A program made the position numbers and the translations under genes. Below the pieces are notes generated by a model. It ran no database searches and had not been told where the DNA came from. It worked only from the letters and a program-made list of their open reading frames with translations. From the NCBI GenBank assembly GCA_035547835.1, contig DASZTW010000005.1, forward strand, positions 558,001-622,000: DNA of 64,000 nt, given 5' to 3'. The DNA is from Acidimicrobiales bacterium. GTDB taxonomy: Bacteria; Actinomycetota; Acidimicrobiia; Acidimicrobiales; Iamiaceae. This document shows, in pieces, positions 48,791 through 57,952 of the stretch (the first letter of the stretch is position 1; the number at the start of each line of letters is the position of its first letter).

Positions 48791-50380
48791 TCATCCGTCC
48801 TGCGCGGCGAGGCGGCGGAGGTCGTCCTTGACGACTTTGCCGGTGGCGTTGAGCGGCAAGGCATCGACGACCACCACCCGGCGCGGCACCTTGTAGTTCG
48901 CCATCTGCTCCCTGCTCCACGCGATGACCTCGGCCGGGTCGATCGTGGCCCCCGCCGCCGGCACCACGAACGCCACGCCGACCTCGCCGAGGCGATGGTC
49001 GGGCACGCCGATGACCGCCGCTTGCGCGAGCGACGGGTGGCGCAACAGCGCGTTCTCGATCTCGGCCGGGTACGCGTTGAAACCGCCGACGATGAACATG
49101 TCCTTCGAGCGGCCCACGATGCGCAGGCAGCCGTCGTCGCCGATGATCCCGAGGTCACCCGTCTTCAACCAACCGTCGGGCGAGAGCGCCGCGGCAGTGG
49201 CCTCGGGGTCGTCGAGGTAGTGCGACATGATGCTGCGCCCCCGCAGCAGCACTTCGCCGGGCTCGCCGGTCGGCACGTCCGCGCCCTGGTCGTCGACGAT
49301 CCGCAACTCGAAGCTGGGCCGCGCCCGCCCGACCGTGGTGGCGACCGTCTCGGCGTCGTCGTCGGGCGAGGTGGCGGCCGCCGTGCCGCCCTCGGTGAGG
49401 CCGTAACCGGTGACCACCACCCGGAACGGCAACTCGTCGTGGATCCGTCGGATCAGTTCGACGGGGATGTCGGCTGCGCCGGTGACCGCCACGCGCAACG
49501 TCGACAGGTCGTGGCCGTCACGGCCGGGGTGGTCGAGGATCGACTGGTAGATCGTGGGGGCCCCCGGCAACACGGTCACCGCGTCGGCGGCCACCCGCGC
49601 CAACACCCGGTCGACGTCGAACACCGATTCCGGAAGCATCACCGCACCGGCGGCAACCGAGGCCAAGATCCCGGCCTTCAAGCCGAACATGTGGAAGTAC
49701 GGGTTGACCATCAGGTAGCGGTCGCCTGCGGTGAGGCCGGTCATGGCCACCCAGTCCGTGGCCACCGTCAGCGTGCGGCCGTGGGTCTGCACCACGCCTT
49801 TGGGCGAGCCCGTCGTGCCGGACGTGAACAAGATGTCGGACGGGTTCTCGGTGTCGACCGCCCGCCACCGCTCGCCGAGTGTGGCGAGCGACGCGGTGGT
49901 GGCGCCGGCCAGGAAGGCGTCGAAGGTGACCGCGCCGGCCGGCGCGTCGGGCTGGAAGACGACCGTGGTCGTCAGCGCAGGAAGCTCGGCGCCGGCCTCG
50001 CGCAACAGGGCGACGTAGTCGACGCCGATGAAGTCGGTGACCGTGAACAGCACTCTTGCTCGGCTTCTCGCCAAGATGTCGGCCGCTTCGGCCCCCTTGA
50101 AGCGGGTGTTGACCGGCACCAGCACGCAACCAGAACCGAACACCCCGAGCGCGGCGAGGATCCAACTGGCGCTGTTCGGTGCCCAGATCGCCACGCGGTC
50201 GCCCACCTCCACGCCCGCTGCGACAAGGGCGGCGCCGACGCGGCGGGCGCCTGCGGCGAGCTCGCGGTACGACAGCCGCTGGTCGCCGTCGATCACCGCG
50301 GGGTGGTCGCCGAATCGCCCGCCGGCCGCGTCGACCATCGCGCCGATGGTCGGCCAGGTGCCCTCGCCGCCCGCCGTCAT
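48791..50380 (-). CDS. Acyl-CoA synthetase (FadD3-like)
   Basis: 529 aa from the ATG at 50380, overlapping the amidohydrolase stop by 4 nt; the longer frame is a shadow. ANL motifs: LFTSGTTGSPKGVVQTH, VVVTGYGLTEGGTAA, W-L-K-T-G-D-L-G-I-I-G-D-D-G, hinge MFIVGGFNAYPAE, LNATGKVVKDDL with the catalytic Lys. The overall layout resembles FadD3, which activates the ring-derived acid (HIP) in steroid degradation, but assignment to that substrate needs a tree. Operon with the upstream amidohydrolase. Confidence 0.9.
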   Translation of the reverse strand: MTAGGEGTWPTIGAMVDAAGGRFGDHPAVIDGDQRLSYRELAAGARRVGAALVAAGVEVGDRVAIWAPNSASWILAALGVFGSGCVLVPVNTRFKGAEAADILARSRARVLFTVTDFIGVDYVALLREAGAELPALTTTVVFQPDAPAGAVTFDAFLAGATTASLATLGERWRAVDTENPSDILFTSGTTGSPKGVVQTHGRTLTVATDWVAMTGLTAGDRYLMVNPYFHMFGLKAGILASVAAGAVMLPESVFDVDRVLARVAADAVTVLPGAPTIYQSILDHPGRDGHDLSTLRVAVTGAADIPVELIRRIHDELPFRVVVTGYGLTEGGTAAATSPDDDAETVATTVGRARPSFELRIVDDQGADVPTGEPGEVLLRGRSIMSHYLDDPEATAAALSPDGWLKTGDLGIIGDDGCLRIVGRSKDMFIVGGFNAYPAEIENALLRHPSLAQAAVIGVPDHRLGEVGVAFVVPAAGATIDPAEVIAWSREQMANYKVPRRVVVVDALPLNATGKVVKDDLRRLAAQDG

Positions 50381-51573
50381 GCGACGACGGCGTCCTCGAC
50401 GTTCATCAACCGCGCCAAGTTGCCGCCCATGATCTTGCGGACGGTGTCGTCGGGAAGGCCGGCGAGCTCCTGCACGTACGTGGCGGGGCTGGCAAGCCCT
50501 TCGGGGTGCGGGTAGTCGGATCCGAACAACACGTGCTCCACGCCGATGAGCTCGGCGAGCGCGCCGAGGTCCTCCTCCCAGAACGGGCTCACGTAGATGT
50601 TGCGCTTGATGACGTCGATCGGGTTCTCCATGAAGTCCTGCGGCATCTTCTTGTAGACGTCCGCGAGGTTCTTCAACAGCGGCTCCACCCAACTGCTGCC
50701 GTTCTCGATCACGGCGACCTTGAGGCGGGGGAAGCGCGACAGCGCGCCGTGGCACACGAGCGCCGCGACCGCGTCTTCGACGGGTCGCCACTGCGACAGC
50801 ATCCGGAACGCCTGGGGCTGGAACGGCAGGAACTCGCTCGAGCTGCCCATCCAGTCGTTGTTGTAGCGCTCGTAGCCGCTGTCAGAGGAGTGCATGCCCA
50901 CGAGGACGTCGTGCTCCACGACCCGCTCCCAGAACGGATCGAACTCCGGCAGCCCGAACGAGCGGGGCCCTCGGAACCCGGGCACCGGTGCGGGCCGGAT
51001 CAACACGGCCTTGGCGCCGCGCTCGACCACCCACTCGAGCTCCTCGATGGCCTTGTCGACGATCGGCAGCGTGATGACCGGGGTGGCGAAGATGCGCTGC
51101 TCGTAGTTGAACGTCCACGTCTCGTACATCCACTGGTTCAGCGCGTGGATCACGGCGTGGGTCATCTCGGGGTCCTCCCGCATGCGCTCCTCGATGAGGC
51201 TCGCCAACGTCGGGAACATCAGCGCGCGGTCGAGCCCCTGTTCGTCCATCAGCTCGATCCGCGGCGCGGGCTCGCGGAACGCGGGGATCGCCCGCATCGG
51301 CTCGCCGAAGATCTCCCTGCGGCTCTTGCCTTCGGGGTTGCCGTGGCGGAAGTAGTCCTCTTGGGCGCCCGGCCGGGCCACGACGTCGAACGTCGGGTTC
51401 GGGATGTACTCGCTGATCTGGCCGCGGACCACGATCTTGGTGCGGCCTCGCACGTCGACGTAGTCGACGGCCCCCTTGTAGCGATCCGGGAGGAACTTGG
51501 TCATCGCCTCCTTGGTCTCGTACATGTGGTTGTCCGCGTCGAACACCGGGCAATCGATCATGCGCGTCGACAT
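50377..51573 (-). CDS. Amidohydrolase-2 family protein
   Basis: 398 aa, GGGGGAG 6 nt before the ATG. TIM-barrel amidohydrolase: V-F-D-A-D-N-H-M-Y-E-T at the N-terminus (D-x-x-H in place of HxH), His in VGMHSSDSGYERY, Glu in AVIENGSSWVEP, and L-F-G-S-D-Y-P-H-P-E-G near the C-terminus with the metal-site Asp. Paralogue of 12738-14018, and again next to an acyl-CoA synthetase, here in the order amidohydrolase-ligase. It probably hydrolyses or decarboxylates a ring-derived intermediate. TAAGAT at 51617-51612 (minus) may be its -10 box. Confidence 0.87.
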   Translation of the reverse strand: MSTRMIDCPVFDADNHMYETKEAMTKFLPDRYKGAVDYVDVRGRTKIVVRGQISEYIPNPTFDVVARPGAQEDYFRHGNPEGKSRREIFGEPMRAIPAFREPAPRIELMDEQGLDRALMFPTLASLIEERMREDPEMTHAVIHALNQWMYETWTFNYEQRIFATPVITLPIVDKAIEELEWVVERGAKAVLIRPAPVPGFRGPRSFGLPEFDPFWERVVEHDVLVGMHSSDSGYERYNNDWMGSSSEFLPFQPQAFRMLSQWRPVEDAVAALVCHGALSRFPRLKVAVIENGSSWVEPLLKNLADVYKKMPQDFMENPIDVIKRNIYVSPFWEEDLGALAELIGVEHVLFGSDYPHPEGLASPATYVQELAGLPDDTVRKIMGGNLARLMNVEDAVVA

Positions 51574-51663
51574 CGCTGCTCTCCCCCGACGGTTGTGAGA
51601 ATGGCCCTCTTATCTTAGAGTAACGAGGATTCCGGGTCACGATCGCCCAGGGGGAACCTCCGC

Positions 51664-52869
51664 ATGACCACCGCCACTCCCGAGCTGTACTACGACCCCT
51701 ATGACTTCGAGATCGACACCGACCCGTACCCGGTTTGGGCGCGGCTCCGCGACGAACAGCCCCTCTACTACAACGAGCGCTACGACTTCTGGGCGCTGAG
51801 CCGCTTCGAGGACGTGGAGCGGGCCTTCGTGAACTGGCAGACGTTCAGTTCTGCCCGGGGCACGTTGATCGAGCTCATCAAGAGCGACATGACGATCCCA
51901 CCCGGCTCCATCATCTTCGAGGACCCGCCCGGTCACGACGCCCGCCGCAAGCTCCTCTCGCGGGTGTTCACGCCACGTCGCATGCGCGAGATCGAGCCGA
52001 AAGTCCGGGCGTTCTGCGCCCGCGGCCTCGACCACCTGGTCGGATCGGGCGGCTTCGACTTCATCACCGACATCGGCACCGAGGTCCCGATGCGCACGAT
52101 CGGGATGCTCCTCGGCATCCCCGAAGAAGACCAGATCGCACTCCGCGAGCAGATCGACGAAGGGTTGCGCCTCGAAGACGGCACGATGCCGGACCTCTCC
52201 GACGCCCAGGCCATGGCGCAGGGCCAGGCTGCGGCGTTCGCCGACTACGTCGACTGGCGCGCCGACCACCCGTCCGACGACCTCATGACCGAGTTGCTCA
52301 ACGCGGAGTTCGAAGACGAGACCGGCGAGACCCGGCGACTCACCCGCGAGGAGCTGTTGAACTACGTCAACTTGCTCGCGGCCGCCGGCAACGAGACCAC
52401 CACCCGCCTGATCGGCTGGGCCGGCAAAGTGCTCGCCGAGCACCCGGACCAGCGCCGGGAGCTGGTCGACAGCCCCGAGCTGATCCCCAAGGCCATCGAG
52501 GAGCTCCTCCGCTACGAAGCGCCGTCACCGGTCAACGCGAGGTACGTGACCGCCGACGTGGAGCTGCACGGCCGTGTGGTGCCGGCCGGCAGCGCGATGA
52601 TCCTCCTCAACGGCGCGGCCAACCGTGACGAGCGCAAGTTCCCCGACGCGGACCGTTTCGACATCCACCGCGTGATCGACCACCACCTGGCGTTCGGCTA
52701 CGGCATCCACTTCTGCCTCGGCGCGGCGCTGGCCCGCATGGAAGGCCGAGTCGCGCTCGACGAGATCCTGAAGCGCTTCCCCACCTGGGAGGTCGACTGG
52801 GACCGGGCGGTACAGGCCCGCACCTCGACGGTGCGGGGCTGGGAGCGACTGCCGGTGCGGACCCCCTGA
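51664..52869 (+). CDS. Cytochrome P450
   Basis: 401 aa, GGGGGAA 8 nt before the ATG. I-helix A-A-G-N-E-T-T-T (about 239), E-x-x-R in ELLRYE, heme loop F-G-Y-G-I-H-F-C-L-G-A-A (about 343-354). Compact bacterial class I-type P450 without ferredoxin fusion. It is divergent from the amidohydrolase-ligase operon over a 90-bp gap, so possibly co-regulated, and it converges with the CitE-like gene. It is clearly different from the P450 at 46720 (heme loops FGRGVHACPGG versus FGYGIHFCLGAA). Redox partner is not adjacent. Confidence 0.95.
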   Translation: MTTATPELYYDPYDFEIDTDPYPVWARLRDEQPLYYNERYDFWALSRFEDVERAFVNWQTFSSARGTLIELIKSDMTIPPGSIIFEDPPGHDARRKLLSRVFTPRRMREIEPKVRAFCARGLDHLVGSGGFDFITDIGTEVPMRTIGMLLGIPEEDQIALREQIDEGLRLEDGTMPDLSDAQAMAQGQAAAFADYVDWRADHPSDDLMTELLNAEFEDETGETRRLTREELLNYVNLLAAAGNETTTRLIGWAGKVLAEHPDQRRELVDSPELIPKAIEELLRYEAPSPVNARYVTADVELHGRVVPAGSAMILLNGAANRDERKFPDADRFDIHRVIDHHLAFGYGIHFCLGAALARMEGRVALDEILKRFPTWEVDWDRAVQARTSTVRGWERLPVRTP

Positions 52870-52905
52870 CCTGCTGATCGCCGCCTGGTGCGCGGTGGCC
52901 CGAGC

Positions 52906-53829
52906 TCACGCGCCGGCGGACTCCTCGGCGGCCAGCGCGGCCTTGTGCAACGTGTTCTCGGCGAGCCGCATGTGGGCGGCGTCGACCAGACGGCCGTCGC
53001 GCCCGATCGCTCCCACGCCGTCCGCTTCTGACGCCCGATACACCTCGATCGACTCGCGCGCCGCGGCAACTTCGGCCTCGGTCGGCGAGAACACCTCGTG
53101 CGCGATGGCGATCTGCGACGGGTGGATGCACCACTTGCCATCGAAGCCGAGCGAGGCGGCCTGGGTGGCCGATTCGCGGTAGCCGTCGGGGTCCTGGTAG
53201 GCGGGGTACGGCGCGTCGATGGCATCGATCCCCGCCGCCCGCGCCGCGGTCAGCACCTGCACCCGGGCGAAGTGCCAGAAGTCGCCGGGATACCCGTCGA
53301 CCGGATCGAAGTTCCCGTCGACCCGGGCGTGCAACGAGGCCGACAGATCGCCAGCGCCGAAGATGATGGCTTCGAGGCGGTCGCTGGCCCGGGCGATCTC
53401 AGCGGCGTTGGCGAGGCCTTCAGCTTCCTCGATCAGCACTTCGAGCCCGATGCGCTGCGTCAAGCCCAGCTTCCGCTCGAGCTGCGTGAGCAACGTGTCG
53501 AACCACCACACGTCGCGCGCGGTTCGGGCCTTCGGGATGATCAGCACGTCGAGCGCGTCTCGGGCACCGGTGACCACTTCGATCACGTCGCCGTGGCACC
53601 ACGGCGTGTCGAGGCCGTTCACCCGCACGGCCCGCACGGTGCGGCCCCAGTCCTGCTCGGTGAGGGCGGCGACCGCGATCGCCCGCGCACCTTCCTTCGC
53701 TACGGGCGCGCAGGCGTCCTCGAGGTCGAGGAACACGAGGTCGGCGCCCGACGACGCGGACTTCACGCACATCTTCTCGCTGCTGGCCGGCGTGGCCAGC
53801 TCTGAACGTCGAGCGCGGGGTCGAAGCAC
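52906..53829 (-). CDS. HpcH/HpaI (CitE-like) aldolase/lyase
   Basis: 307 aa, GTG with GAGGAGG 4 nt upstream. CitE/malyl-CoA-lyase barrel: LVFLDLEDACAP (substrate and metal Glu/Asp), LIIPKARTARD, GLEVLIEEAEGLAN, IIFGAGDLSASLHAR, and F-D-G-K-W-C-I-H-P-S-Q-I near 240. Members split or form beta-hydroxyacyl-CoA (malyl-, methylmalyl-, citramalyl-CoA) in a metal-dependent retro-Claisen/aldol reaction. It follows the LLM monooxygenase by 23 nt in the same operon. Which acid is cleaved is not fixed by the sequence. Confidence 0.9.
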   Translation of the reverse strand: MLRPRARRSELATPASSEKMCVKSASSGADLVFLDLEDACAPVAKEGARAIAVAALTEQDWGRTVRAVRVNGLDTPWCHGDVIEVVTGARDALDVLIIPKARTARDVWWFDTLLTQLERKLGLTQRIGLEVLIEEAEGLANAAEIARASDRLEAIIFGAGDLSASLHARVDGNFDPVDGYPGDFWHFARVQVLTAARAAGIDAIDAPYPAYQDPDGYRESATQAASLGFDGKWCIHPSQIAIAHEVFSPTEAEVAAARESIEVYRASEADGVGAIGRDGRLVDAAHMRLAENTLHKAALAAEESAGA

Positions 53830-53852
53830 CGGACCTCCTCGTTTCGCTGGTG

Positions 53853-55202
53853 TCAGGGCCGGGCCACCGCCGGCCGCTCGAGGCCGAGGTTCTCACGCAA
53901 CGTCGCGCCGGTGTAGCGATCCCGGAACAGGCCGCGGCGCTGGAGCTCGGGTACGACCATCCGCACCACGTCCTCGTACGCGCCGGGGCAGTGCGTTGCG
54001 GCGAGGACGAACCCGTCGCACGCACCGGTGGTGAACCACTCCTCCATCTGATCGGCGACTTGCGCGCCGGTTCCCACGAACCTCGGCCCCTGCAACAACG
54101 TGGCGCGGTAGCCGGCGATGTCGCCCAACGTGACCGTGCCGACGCCGATGTGCTGGCGGATGTTCTGCACCAGCCCCCGGATGCCGTTGACCGACTCGAT
54201 CAGCTCGTCCGTGATCGGATCGTCGATCGACAGCGCCGAGAAGTCGTAGTTCATGAGCTCTGACAGCAACGTGAGCGACGCAACCGGGTCGACGAGGTCG
54301 TTGAGCAGCAGCTGCTCGCGGTCTTGCGCCTGGGCCTCGCTCTCGGCCACCACTGCGTACGCCATCGGCAGCATCTTCACGGAGGCGGGGTCACGGCCAC
54401 CCTCGGCCAGGCGGTCCTTTTGGTCCTTGTAGTGCGACCGGGCGACTTCGATGGCGGGGTCACCGGTGAAGATCAGCTCTGCCCAGCGCGCCGCGAACTC
54501 GCGACCGCGCCCCGACGATCCGGCTTGCAGCAGCACCGGGCGGCCTTGTGGCCCGCGCGGCACGGTCAACGGGCCGCGCACTTTGAAGTACTCGCCGTCG
54601 TAGCGCAGCTCGCGGACCGCGTCGGGGTCGGCGAAGACTCCGGCCGCTCGATCGAGGATCAACGCGTCATCGTCCCAGGTGTCCCACAGGCCGGTCGTGG
54701 CCTCGAGGAACTCGTCGGCCCGGTCGTAGCGCTCGTCGTGGCCGAGGATCTGGTCGACGCCGAAGTTCTGGGCCTCGGCGTCGTTCACCGACGTGACGAT
54801 GTTCCACGCGGCGCGCCCGTTGGTGAGGTGATCGAGCGTCGCGAAGGTCCGAGCGACGTGGAACGGCGTGTAGTACGTGGTCGAGTACGTGGCCCCCAGA
54901 CCGATGTGCTCGGTCACGCCCGCCACCACGCCGAGCACCACGCTCAAGTCGAGCTTGACCGGCCGGGCGCCCGTGCGGACCGCTTCGGCAACCGAGCCGC
55001 CATAGATGCCCGGCATGGCGAGCCGGTCATCGAAGAACATCATGTCGAAGCACCCTTGCTCGAGGATTCGTCCGAGCTTCTGGTAGTAGCCCGCCGTCAG
55101 GAACCCGTGCTCGGTGGCAGGGTGGCGCCAGGATCCGCTGTACACCGACGTGTTGCCCGCTTGCATGAAACCAACCAGTGCCATCTGGCGCTGCGTGCTC
55201 AC
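53853..55202 (-). CDS. LLM-class flavin monooxygenase (NtaA/DszA-like)
   Basis: 449 aa from GTG 55202 (GGGAG 7 nt upstream); the extra 37 upstream codons are probably untranslated. Bacterial luciferase-like barrel of the NtaA/SnaA/DszA group: MALVGFMQAGNTSVYSGSWRHP, CFDMMFFDDRLAMP, LGATYSTTYYTPFHVARTFATLDHLTNGRAAWNIVTS, ILGHDERYDRADEFLEA, GRPVLLQAGSSGRGREFAARWAELIFT. Members are two-component FMNH2-dependent oxygenases that open rings or attack sulfones and amines; a flavin reductase is not adjacent. Upstream of the CitE-like lyase; divergent from the KshB-like reductase. Confidence 0.92.
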   Translation of the reverse strand: MSTQRQMALVGFMQAGNTSVYSGSWRHPATEHGFLTAGYYQKLGRILEQGCFDMMFFDDRLAMPGIYGGSVAEAVRTGARPVKLDLSVVLGVVAGVTEHIGLGATYSTTYYTPFHVARTFATLDHLTNGRAAWNIVTSVNDAEAQNFGVDQILGHDERYDRADEFLEATTGLWDTWDDDALILDRAAGVFADPDAVRELRYDGEYFKVRGPLTVPRGPQGRPVLLQAGSSGRGREFAARWAELIFTGDPAIEVARSHYKDQKDRLAEGGRDPASVKMLPMAYAVVAESEAQAQDREQLLLNDLVDPVASLTLLSELMNYDFSALSIDDPITDELIESVNGIRGLVQNIRQHIGVGTVTLGDIAGYRATLLQGPRFVGTGAQVADQMEEWFTTGACDGFVLAATHCPGAYEDVVRMVVPELQRRGLFRDRYTGATLRENLGLERPAVARP

Positions 55203-55384
55203 GATGGTGCTCCCTGCCGTCGCCTGTGGAGGCCGGCACGTGAACGTCCGGCAGGTCAGATGATAATCTAACTCTCCCATTACGGAAACCACGTTGCTAC
55301 CCCCGTCCACCAAGGGCGGACCAGCAATCCAGAAGGTGCGGCATCGAAGCCACGGCAGGCGGTGCCCGACGAGCAGAGGGCCTG

Positions 55385-56491
55385 ATGACGGAGCACGCCG
55401 ACATCAAGCGGGAGCACGGCTATCACCCGTTGCGGGTGAAGGACGTCGTGCAGGAGACCGCCGACACCAGGTCGTTCGTGCTCGACGTCCCCGACGACCT
55501 CGCCGCTCTCTTCCGCTACGAAGCCGGCCAGTTCTGCACGTTCCGCGTGCGACTGGGTGACGACGAGCACTTGCGGTCGTACTCGATGTCGAGCGCACCA
55601 GAGACCGACGCCGACCTGACCGTCACCGTCAAGCGCGTGCCCGGCGGGCTGATCTCCAACTGGTTCAACGACCACGTCGACGTCGGTGACACGCTCGAAG
55701 TGACTCGACCCGCGGGCGTGTTCTGCGTGCAGGAAGGCGACCGCCCGCTGGTCGCGCTGTGCGGCGGGAGCGGCATCACGCCCGTCGTGTCGATCGTCAA
55801 GCGCGTGCTCACGACCACCGATCGCCGGGTGAAGGTGCTGTACGCCAACCGCGACGGGCAGTCCGTGATCTTCGGTGAGCTCCTCGCGAACCTCACCGCC
55901 ACGCACCCCGCCCGGCTCCGCGTCGAGCATCACCTCGACACGGAGCGCGGGCTCGTCGACGGCTCCGAGATCACCTCGCTCGTCGGCCCCGATCTCGACA
56001 CCGACTTCTACGTGTGCGGCCCGACGCCGTTCATGGATCTCGTGGAAGGCACGCTGCTCGCGGCGGGCGTCGCCGCCGACCGCATCGCCATCGAGCGGTT
56101 CGCCGCCACCGTCGTGTCGACGTTGCCCGCCGCCGGGTCCACGCTGGTGGCGGAGCCGGCTCCCGAACCGGTGTCGTCCAGCGATGCCGGGGCCGGCGCC
56201 GCGCCACAGGTGCCCGCCGAGCTCACCATCATCTTGAAAGGCAAACGCCACGTGGTCGCGTACCACGCGCCGGACACGGTGCTCGAGACCGCCCGCCGCG
56301 GCGGCCTCGCCGCACCGTTTTCGTGCGAGGCCGGCAACTGCGCCACGTGCATCGCGCAGCAACACGATGGCTCGGCCACCATGCACGCCAACAACGCCTT
56401 GAGCGACGACGAAGTGGCCGACGGATGGATCCTCACCTGCCAGGCCGTGCCCGAAGGCCCGACGGTGACCGTCGAGTACGAATCGTTCTGA
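55385..56491 (+). CDS. Oxygenase reductase, FAD/NAD plus C-terminal 2Fe-2S (KshB-like)
   Basis: 368 aa. FAD site R-S-Y-S-M-S-S (about 64), NAD site C-G-G-S-G-I-T-P (about 124), FYVCGPTPFMD, then a linker rich in Pro, Ala and Glu, and a plant-type ferredoxin domain with C-E-A-G-N-C-A-T-C (about 313) plus the last Cys in LTCQA (about 351). This order (FNR then ferredoxin) matches KshB/PaaE-type reductases that feed Rieske oxygenases or P450s. No oxygenase gene touches it; it may serve the Rieske enzyme at 60097 and the P450s in trans. Divergent from the LLM-lyase operon over a 182-bp gap. Confidence 0.93.
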   Translation: MTEHADIKREHGYHPLRVKDVVQETADTRSFVLDVPDDLAALFRYEAGQFCTFRVRLGDDEHLRSYSMSSAPETDADLTVTVKRVPGGLISNWFNDHVDVGDTLEVTRPAGVFCVQEGDRPLVALCGGSGITPVVSIVKRVLTTTDRRVKVLYANRDGQSVIFGELLANLTATHPARLRVEHHLDTERGLVDGSEITSLVGPDLDTDFYVCGPTPFMDLVEGTLLAAGVAADRIAIERFAATVVSTLPAAGSTLVAEPAPEPVSSSDAGAGAAPQVPAELTIILKGKRHVVAYHAPDTVLETARRGGLAAPFSCEAGNCATCIAQQHDGSATMHANNALSDDEVADGWILTCQAVPEGPTVTVEYESF

Positions 56492-56500
56492 TCCGCGATC

Positions 56501-56521
56501 GGCCGCGGCCACCGTGCGGCC
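56501..56521. terminator. Candidate terminator between reductase and CoA-transferase
   Basis: GGCCGC and GCGGCC arms (6 bp) with a 9-nt loop in the 46-bp gap between convergent genes. Modest stem; no U-tract. Confidence 0.35.
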
Positions 56522-56537
56522 TCGGACCCGCCGGTGG

Positions 56538-57782
56538 TCAGATCACGCCGTCGCGCCGCAGCTCCTCGAGCTCAGAGGGGGTCCGCCCGAGCAGCTCGGA
56601 GAGCACTTCGTCGGTGTGCGCGCCGAGCGACGCCCCGAGCCAGCGGATCTCGCCGGGCGTGCCCGACAGCACGGGCATCACGTTCGGAACGGCCAGCGGC
56701 CCTATCCGCGAGTCGTGCGTGGTGATGGTGTTGCGATGCTGGTACTGCTCATCCTCAAAGATCTCGGCGATCGAATACAGCGGGCCAGCCGGCACTTCCG
56801 CGGCGCGGCAAGCGGCGAGCACCGCGTCGCGATCCATCGATCCAACCCACTTGCCGACGAGCGCGTTCACCTCGTCGCGGGCGGCGAGGCGTCGCTCCTT
56901 GGTGCCGAACCGGTCCGCCGCCGCGAGCTCGGGCGCCCCCATGGCACCGGCCAATCGCCGGAACATGTCGTCGTTGGTGCAGGCGATGGCGATCCACCGG
57001 CCGTCGGCAGCTTCGTAGTGGCTGTGCGGTAGCACGTTCACGGTGTCGGCACCCATCCGTTCGCGCACGAAGCCGGACTGCTGGAATGCCGGCGCGATCT
57101 CGTCGAGCACCCGGAAGGTCGCCTCGAAGAGCGCGTGGTCGATGAACTGACCCTCACCCGTGAGCTCTCGGGCCCGGAGCGCGAGCAGCACGCCCACGGC
57201 GCCGTACAGCCCGGAGATGTAGTCGGCCAGCGACGTGGAGCCAGGGGTCACCGGACGTCCGCCCGGCTCGCCCGCGAGGTACGCGAGGCCGGAGAACGCG
57301 TGCGCGATGCGAGCGAAGCCCGGCTGGTCGCTCATCGGCCCCGACTGCCCGTAGGCCGACACACGCAACAAGATCACGCCGGGATTGAGCGCTCGCATGG
57401 CGGCGTAGTCGAGACCCCAACGCTCCAGCACACCGGGGCGGAAGTTCTCGATCACGACGTCGACCTCGGCGATCAGGCCGCGGAGCAGCTCGACACCTCG
57501 GGGGTCGCCCATGTCGATGGTGACCGACCGCTTGTTGCGGGCCTCGCTGAGCCACACGAGCGTGTCGCCGCACTCGGTCTCAGTGCCGAACTGCCGGAGG
57601 CGGTCGCCGCTGCCGGGCCGCTCGACTTTGATCACGTCGGCGCCGAACTCGCCGAGGATCGTGGCGCAGAAGGGACCCGCGATGTACGTGCCGAGGTCGA
57701 GCACGCGGATGCCGTCGAGGGCGTGGACGCCCGGTGTCGGCGTCGCGGGCTCCGGGTCGTCGTCGGCAGTCGGCGTCGTCAT
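56538..57782 (-). CDS. Class III (CaiB/BaiF) CoA-transferase
   Basis: 414 aa from the ATG at 57782; the frame extends further upstream without support, and a GTG at HALDG is also possible. Motifs: DGIRVLDLGTYIAGPFCATILGEFGADVIKVE, NKRSVTIDMGDPRGVELLRGL, VDVVIENFRPGVLERWGLDY, catalytic Asp in S-L-A-D-Y-I-S-G, and DGRWIAIACTNDDMFRRLAGAMG. Closer to the formyl-/succinyl-CoA transferase core than the paralogue at 27132. It would pass CoA between acids without ATP, an alternative to the FadD ligases. It is divergent from the LLM oxidoreductase at 57953. Confidence 0.94.
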   Translation of the reverse strand: MTTPTADDDPEPATPTPGVHALDGIRVLDLGTYIAGPFCATILGEFGADVIKVERPGSGDRLRQFGTETECGDTLVWLSEARNKRSVTIDMGDPRGVELLRGLIAEVDVVIENFRPGVLERWGLDYAAMRALNPGVILLRVSAYGQSGPMSDQPGFARIAHAFSGLAYLAGEPGGRPVTPGSTSLADYISGLYGAVGVLLALRARELTGEGQFIDHALFEATFRVLDEIAPAFQQSGFVRERMGADTVNVLPHSHYEAADGRWIAIACTNDDMFRRLAGAMGAPELAAADRFGTKERRLAARDEVNALVGKWVGSMDRDAVLAACRAAEVPAGPLYSIAEIFEDEQYQHRNTITTHDSRIGPLAVPNVMPVLSGTPGEIRWLGASLGAHTDEVLSELLGRTPSELEELRRDGVI

Positions 57783-57952
57783 CGTGTTCGTCTCGGGAGG
57801 GTTGGTGGTTCTCGCCACGCGCCGGCACCGGGCGGAGCCTGCCCGGCGAGTGAGCGGCCCGCGCAAGAGTGACCTTCGCGCCTGGGGATAAGTCTATTCT
57901 CAACTGCAGCGCCGCGGTAACCTCGCCGCATTCGAACGCAGGGGGACCATAC

